Positions 58,601-64,000 of a stretch of DNA of 64,000 nucleotides are shown in pieces. How positions within the stretch are numbered: position 1 is the stretch's first letter; every line of letters starts with the position of its first letter. The DNA is from Dipylidium caninum. Taxonomy: Eukaryota > Platyhelminthes > Cestoda > Cyclophyllidea > Dipylidiidae. The position numbers and the translations under genes were made by a program. The DNA is taken from assembly GCA_017562135.1 (NCBI GenBank), contig QEYB01001350.1, positions 25,755 to 89,754 on the forward strand. The letters are read 5' to 3'. The notes below the pieces were generated by a model, which was given only the letters and a program-made list of their open reading frames with translations, was not told where the DNA came from and made no database searches.

Positions 58601-61218
58601 GACATGTGGGTTACCAAGTAAATTAACTGTGATCTCATGTAAGTTTTGACGGGCAGTCACGGGACTCGTTTCTCAGAGTCAGAGTCAGCGTCAGCGCCGC
58701 GGCAAAAGCGGGTACGTGAGACCGGAGAGGAGGCATGAGCACCCTGGGCGCCCTCTAGCCTCCAACTGCCCGTCTTCCCGTGTCTGCCCCCTCGGCCTTG
58801 GGGTTGGGTGCTTTATCAGCGCCAAATTCTCCTGTCGGGCTGCCAAAGGGGTACGGTGATGCCCACTAGCAGGGAGCTCATGCCACCGCTGGTAAAGGGA
58901 GTTCAGCAGGAATGATGTCAAAGCGACGTTTACCACAACAACGAATCACGAGCTGTCAGGCGGTAGGTGGGCTAATGGCTAGGCTGACGGGGACTTCATC
59001 ACGCCTTCATTTCTCGGGGTCGTTAGCAGCGCAGTACATGTTCGTACGGGAAGCGCGACCACCTCATTGGCACTCAATTAACCAGCACTGGCGGCTATGG
59101 CCTTTACTTGCGCTAAGCAGATTAGGCGGAGTGAAGTGGGGCATCCCTGCAGCATGAAGGTGGTTGGAAAATGATTTGCGAACCGATGTTGATGCGTGCC
59201 ATGGGGGGACAGCCATACCGGAGTCCGCGACAAAAGATGATGCGACGCCGGTGCTGATGGCTCTTATACAGTGAGAGCGGAGGTGGACAATTCCGCAGCC
59301 ACGATTCCACATCGTTTAGTAGATGTTGCAATCAACTGATTGTGTCGCGGCCAAGAGAGGCGAGGAAAGGCCGTGACTGACGATGAGCCCAATTAGTCTC
59401 ACGACTGCTCCCATCTGTCGCCCGTTAAGCTTGCCCTTTCCCATTTGGGCCACAGCTATACCGTTTTAGAGGAATCAGGCACGTAAAATGCAACTCTGGT
59501 AGCATTTTAAACGCTAACTTCTCTTTTCAGACAATGTGGAGGCCAGTGTAGTCGCTTTAACTACCGCCGCTCTGTGTGACGGGAAGGATGGGCATTTGCT
59601 GCCCTGTTTCCTCACGAACGCGGCGTCGCGGCGCTGAGTGGTGGGGCTTCAGTCGGTCCTCGGCACCTCCTTTCAGGCACTATGGACCTCCGTTCGCCTC
59701 CTTTTATTTCATCAGGAAACGTGGCAGCAGCACGGTTAACTTAGCACACACGCTGATTTATCCACGGACTGTGTAACCCACCACGGACCCGGAGCGTCAT
59801 GTGCCACCGATCAAACGGGTAAATCGGGATCGGGCTGAGGTCACGTCAAATGCTGTCTGGACACAAAGTCTCCTAACATGGCCACATCACACTCTCACAC
59901 ATCCGTGGTGAAATTGAAATGACTCGGATAACAATTTTTAGATGCGTTTTTTAATTAACCGCTGGTACCATTGTGCCAGGTGTCTTGTCATCCACCCGAG
60001 AAGACGCCTCCGCCCACTTTACCCTCTCTACGGGGCCATCTCAACCTTCTTGCCCTCACGTGTGATGAAAGTGCGCACCTGGAAGTGAGCCAGTGTCTTT
60101 TACTTGGTGGAGATAGAAGATCACCACTGTATCGCGCTTCCTCCTTTGCTCTGACTTCACCTGGTTTCTTGGAATGAAGGAGACTGGAGGACTGGCTCAA
60201 CTGACGACATCTGCAAAGTCCCCCTCAGCAGCGTCCTGGTCCGGGTTCGAGGCAGGACGGTTGGGGTGTAGGAAACGACGAAGTTGTCCTACGTCGCAGT
60301 GGGTTCAAGCAGCCTTCAGCCACGACGGCAGGGTCACTATGCAGCCCACACTACAAAATAACCGGGCATTCGTCGTGACACCATCGGTTCTGGTGCTCTG
60401 CACACCGACTACAAAGTCGAGCGATATGACGAAGGCTTTAAGCGGGCAGTAGACGGACTCGAGTGGTCCGACAGGCGCATGAACAGTCGCGAGGTTGCTG
60501 TCATTTTGTGAGGCCTGTTTGGCCCAAATAGCCGACACCATCGCGTGTAAACACCGTGGCAACCGCGATATCAAAATACACCAGTCTGGCCGCCGCCCTC
60601 GCCCTCCGGGCGCCCGCCTCCCCGTCCCCTGCCCCCCTCCGTGCCCTCTCCATAATCCCATGTCACGAAACAGCTACACACCCCACAGCACAGCCCGGCA
60701 CGAGACAGATTACAATTGAAAATTCGACACATGACGAGCACTACACCTTTTCTTGTATGAAAGGAGAAATGCTACAGGCTTTCTAACATCTTTAAACAGT
60801 CACTGTCACAAGCGTGCATATAAGAATGTCGACATTCATTTTTAAAGTGTAAATTGTCTGTTCATACAGTCAATTCACACATAAGTAGTATAATAAAACC
60901 GTGATCATGAAGATTGTCACAATCGCTTGACAGAGGAAAAATACACTTTGATTCGGAGTAGAACGTCATCGTTTTCACAGGGAAGAATCCTGCTAACAGT
61001 TATGGGGATCTATCGAGTACTGCGGCTTTGCCATTGCCATTGCCATTGCGAGGGCCTGACCGACTACCCTTGTTCGCGTCGACCACTCTTTGACATGTCT
61101 ACAAGACGCGTTCAGCCCTCCGCTTTCAACTCTCGCGGCACCGTGTTTGCAAGGCCTTCGCACGATTGGTCGACTGTAGTCACAGTGTGTCATCAACACA
61201 ACACTCCTCCACACTGCG
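55641..61218. other. Largely G/C-richer stretch without a recognisable gene
   Basis: Many short frames overlap on several strands (for example five around 56310-56607), the pattern expected of chance in G/C-rich DNA. None carries a motif, a splice-consistent partner or a copy elsewhere in the window. Genes with small exons could be missed. Confidence 0.3.
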
Positions 61219-61226
61219 TATAAAAG
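61219..61226 (+). promoter_or_regulatory. TATA box candidate
   Basis: TATAAAAG preceded by GCG lies upstream of the kinase-like gene, about 310 nt before its glycine-rich loop. A donor-like GTAAGT at about 61396 and acceptor TTTGCAG at about 61472 suggest a short 5' exon between. Confidence 0.35.
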
Positions 61227-61472
61227 CACCTCTTGTAGAGGGGAATCATTTAGTAATCGCATTGAGGTTACTCTCTTGACCCAACCCTATGGGCAAGACG
61301 ATCGGCGTAGAAGGATGAATTGACCCGATCCCGGAATAACGTCAACACAGACCACGCCTGTGTTGCATAGAAAGGACTTCGGAGGAGCTCGGCATTAGTA
61401 AGTGTTCCTCTCTCGTTGCTCACACTACCCATTCATCTATCCATCAGTCTACTTATGGTTTGGTAACTTTGC

Positions 61473-62930
61473 AGCCTTTATGTGGTAAGGGAGTCAGCTC
61501 TCTTTGATCAACTTACACCTTGGCGCACTCAGGTTAGGGCAGGGCGGCTCGGAAAGGTTTCAAAAAAAAGCCATCCACAATGAGACGCTCGAAGAGTTGT
61601 CATCAAACAAGTCGACTCCAACCGTGTTCCTTGATTGGTGCAGGGTAAGTTCGAAAAGAGGCATACTTTTACGCGTCCCTTTTTGATGCACTTTTCCTCC
61701 GATGCACATGTTTGTTCTCCTCTTTGCTCTAGCTGGATGGCGAAATGATACCGATGGAGGTGGTGCTGATGAAAAGGTGGCGCACGTCATGGAGTCCGAG
61801 AATGCTGGAGGTCTACGAACTCCATGGCACTTGGAACATCTGATGGTGGGTGGCTCAGCGGCCGTTCGCGATCTCTTCGACCACATTTGCCAGCGTGGTA
61901 CCTGAATGAGCGCGAGTCTTGCTTCGTCATGTACCAATTAATTGGTATTTTGATGAAATGTCACGACGCGTGGAGTCATTCACGAGACCTCAAGGATGAA
62001 AATGTTTCTCATTAACACAGGCAATAACCATGAAATCCAACTCATCGACTTTGATCTGGTGCCTTTCTGCACGACGGTATCTACCATGATTTTATAGTAG
62101 GTGGCCCATCTTTTCACTCAACTTGTGTGATGTGTGATGTGGCCACGTCCTGACGCTCTTCTCTCTCAAACAGTACCCGAGTCTATTGCCCGCCGGAGTG
62201 GCTAAGAATTTCGGCGTACCATGGTAAGCCTGCAGAAATCTGACGGTGGAATTTTGCTGTTCGTCATGATTAACGGGACATCCCCTTTATGAGTGACAAC
62301 GAAATTTCTTATAGGCAGAGTGCACTTTCATCGAGACTCCGTCAGTACGGAGGCAATCAATCTTGTCAAGTGAGTCTCTTCCAAACGCTCGTTTTCTTTT
62401 CTAAATTCACTCCTGTCTGATCACGCTTTTTCATCCACATCAGCTCATGCTGCTGCCTGGATCCGAGTAGACGCCCAAGCCTGATGCAGGTTCTGCTCCA
62501 TCCGTGGATGCGAATCTTCCGTAACACCACTGCCAGCCTTGAATGTCGCCTCTCCCAGTATGCTTTGGACGAGTCAGCCAAGTATATGCCGTCGCCATTG
62601 GCTACCTCCATTAGCGTTCGCTCTGGGCTTTGCGATCTTGCCGACATCTGCGTGGAACACAGCAGCATCTCGTCAAACAATGCGATGTTGACAAGAAGAG
62701 ATAAAGAGCGGAAGCAGGAGCCAGAGGCAGGAGCAACTGCCACAATAATCGAGTCGGAAAACCCCGATCACGAGATCGCAGAAGAGAGAGAGCATGGTAC
62801 AACCCATCTTCTTCCGATCCAGTCAGCAAAAGCAGTCAGCGAGCAACATAACCGTCATGTCCACAGCTGCTATCTTAGAAGCATGAGTCTGCCTTTTACA
62901 AATAACACTTCCAACATTGTTATTTGGTAA
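61473..62930 (+). pseudogene. PIM-like serine/threonine kinase, frame-broken
   Basis: Kinase landmarks occur in order: glycine loop LGQGG (61534), VVIK lysine (61605), then after a GTAAGT..CTCTAG intron (61645-61732) IPMEVVLMK, very like the PMEVVLLK of PIM kinases; VRDLFDHICQRG; SRDLKDEN in place of HRDIKDEN; IQLIDFD in place of DFG; an intron 62097-62173; TRVYCPPEWL and SAYHGKPAEI; GILLFVMING; DIPFMSDNEI; GRVHFHRD; an intron 62370-62443; then LDPSRRPSLMQVLLHPWM and a 140-residue tail to TAA at 62930. At least six frame changes and a stop fall between the landmarks, whereas the last exon is fully open. Family assignment is firm; activity is unlikely. PIM kinases are short, constitutively active kinases promoting survival. 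Confidence 0.75.
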
Positions 62931-63168
62931 AACTGACGACTCGACATTCCTTGGATCCGCCGCTCACACAATCCTGCTGCTTCGGCAGTCTTCGCGAATA
63001 CGACGCACGCCATCCGGAAACTCTCTCATCTGCAGCGCTGAACAGGTGCATTTTGTGTGTCGGGCTTCAATCGAACGAGTTGCTTGCATGAAGTTAATGT
63101 GGTGACTAGACGATTTCGAAAGAGACTCTTTCGTGAAGTAAGGAAGGATAGGTAGACCGGACAACACT
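62931..63168. other. 3' flank of the kinase-like gene
   Basis: Nothing recognised; no clear AATAAA. Confidence 0.2.
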
Positions 63169-63519
63169 TTGTGTCTCAGAAGTCGACTAACTTGTCACAC
63201 TAGAAAGAAGGCAAAAGGTAGACTCAACCTTCCACTTTATCCCAAAGGCCTTTGTTTTTCTCGCAACATCCCCGCAATTCGCGTCCACCGAGTGAGAGAC
63301 CAAGGGCTGCAGCCGGAAAACCCCAAGACTAATTCTCACCTCACCTCCGCTCCTCCGACGATCAGCTGTGATGATATTGTGAAAGGAGCTGCATTCGACA
63401 AACTGGCTGACCACCTTCCAAAGGGTCTCCACTTCGCGGGCCAAATGACAGAGGTTCAGGTGAAGAGGCAGAAAGGTCGGCGCGGAGAAGGCTTTTACAC
63501 CAAGTGCTCTGCCAAGTAG
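63169..63519 (+). CDS. Hypothetical open frame
   Basis: A 116-codon frame containing SCDDIVKGAAFDKLADHLPK and QMTEVQVKRQKGRRGEG, ending KCSAK. The composition is protein-like, but the opposite strand is open as well, over 63570-63187. No family recognised, no paralogue in the window. Confidence 0.2.
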   Translation: MCLRSRLTCHTRKKAKGRLNLPLYPKGLCFSRNIPAIRVHRVRDQGLQPENPKTNSHLTSAPPTISCDDIVKGAAFDKLADHLPKGLHFAGQMTEVQVKRQKGRRGEGFYTKCSAK

Positions 63520-64000
63520 TGCCAAGTCCGTTGTGGTCAATGTCACCCCTCCAGCCAACCGAAGGGGCAAGAGTGGCCACCTCAGAGTGCGTATGTCCGT
63601 TCACGTGTGTCTTCGTCTATGGAAATAGTAACGGTTCGTGTGTTGGCCAAGACTTTTAGTTATTCCCATCCGAGGCCAGACGGCTATTTCCACCGCCGTT
63701 TCCGGAAACCCTGGCTGCACCAGACACATGGTGAGCTGTTGAACCGGCGGAGGGCAGGGTAGGGTGGGGTGGGGACCGACGGGACGTGGAAAGGCTAACC
63801 ATAACCTAGTGATGAAAAGCTTCACTTCTGTTCTAGAGGGCTTAGGTTAACCATCTTCCAATAAGTGGGACAGGAGATATGACTCGGTGTCTCACAGGGC
63901 GCCGATCACCTGCGTCGCTTCCTTCCAAAACTCTTCTCCCAGAAGGCCCCTTGTAGTGCAAACCAGTTGACTTTGGTGACCTAAAGCCAGATCTCTCTCC
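63520..64000. other. Window end, no recognisable gene
   Basis: A G-rich stretch AGGGTAGGGTGGGGTGGGG lies at about 63754-63772 and could form a G-quadruplex. No exon is supported. Confidence 0.25.

Noticed and set aside
61980..62000. A 17-nt GT..AG intron in the kinase DEN segment
   Set aside because: Too short to splice; a single inserted T explains the frame change better and leaves the motif intact.

Overview
The window looks like nuclear DNA of an invertebrate-type metazoan. The supportable coding parts are split into short exons with GT..AG junctions, mostly behind introns of about 70-140 nt. There are no operons, no Shine-Dalgarno spacing, and a lot of diverged repeated sequence. I could not identify the species. 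A parasitic worm is a guess from compact introns and a small secreted multigene family, and nothing in the sequence proves it. No rRNA, convincing tRNA, CRISPR array, reverse transcriptase or transposase was seen.

Layout. 0-18 kb is a mosaic of diverged, often broken copies of several paralogous gene fragments, named here by letter (A, B, C, D, G, I, X). 18.2-36.6 kb holds a large direct tandem duplication, 18236-23725 and 27822-35880. It carries a multi-exon gene with a very acidic low-complexity region followed by repeated exons. The second copy contains 2.5 kb absent from the first. 36.6-38.7 kb repeats the D, C and E families. 39.0-45.1 kb is the best-supported gene region: a family of small secreted, N-glycosylated, cysteine-containing proteins. 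One copy (42031-43751, +) has seven coding exons in perfect phase plus a probable tiny last exon. A second copy (39062-40323, -) lies head to head with it and is decayed. A third (44379-45056, +) follows in tandem and is truncated. 45.1-49.3 kb is an inverted pair of X-family copies. 49.5-50.8 kb holds minus-strand exons of another gene. 51.2-52.2 kb is a further D copy. 52865-53052 is a pure 47-unit CCTG microsatellite. 53-61 kb gave no recognisable gene. 61.2-62.9 kb is a PIM-like serine/threonine kinase whose catalytic exons are frameshifted and have altered catalytic residues.

The region therefore looks like a place where lineage-specific gene families duplicate, invert and decay. The most interesting object is the secreted-protein cluster. 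Exon lengths and intron phases suggest it arose by internal duplication of a three-exon module. Its divergent copies share promoter sequence, and one copy has a break inside an exon where X-family sequence begins. Functions of most families remain unknown to me. Homologies between copies were read by eye and no alignment or database search was run.
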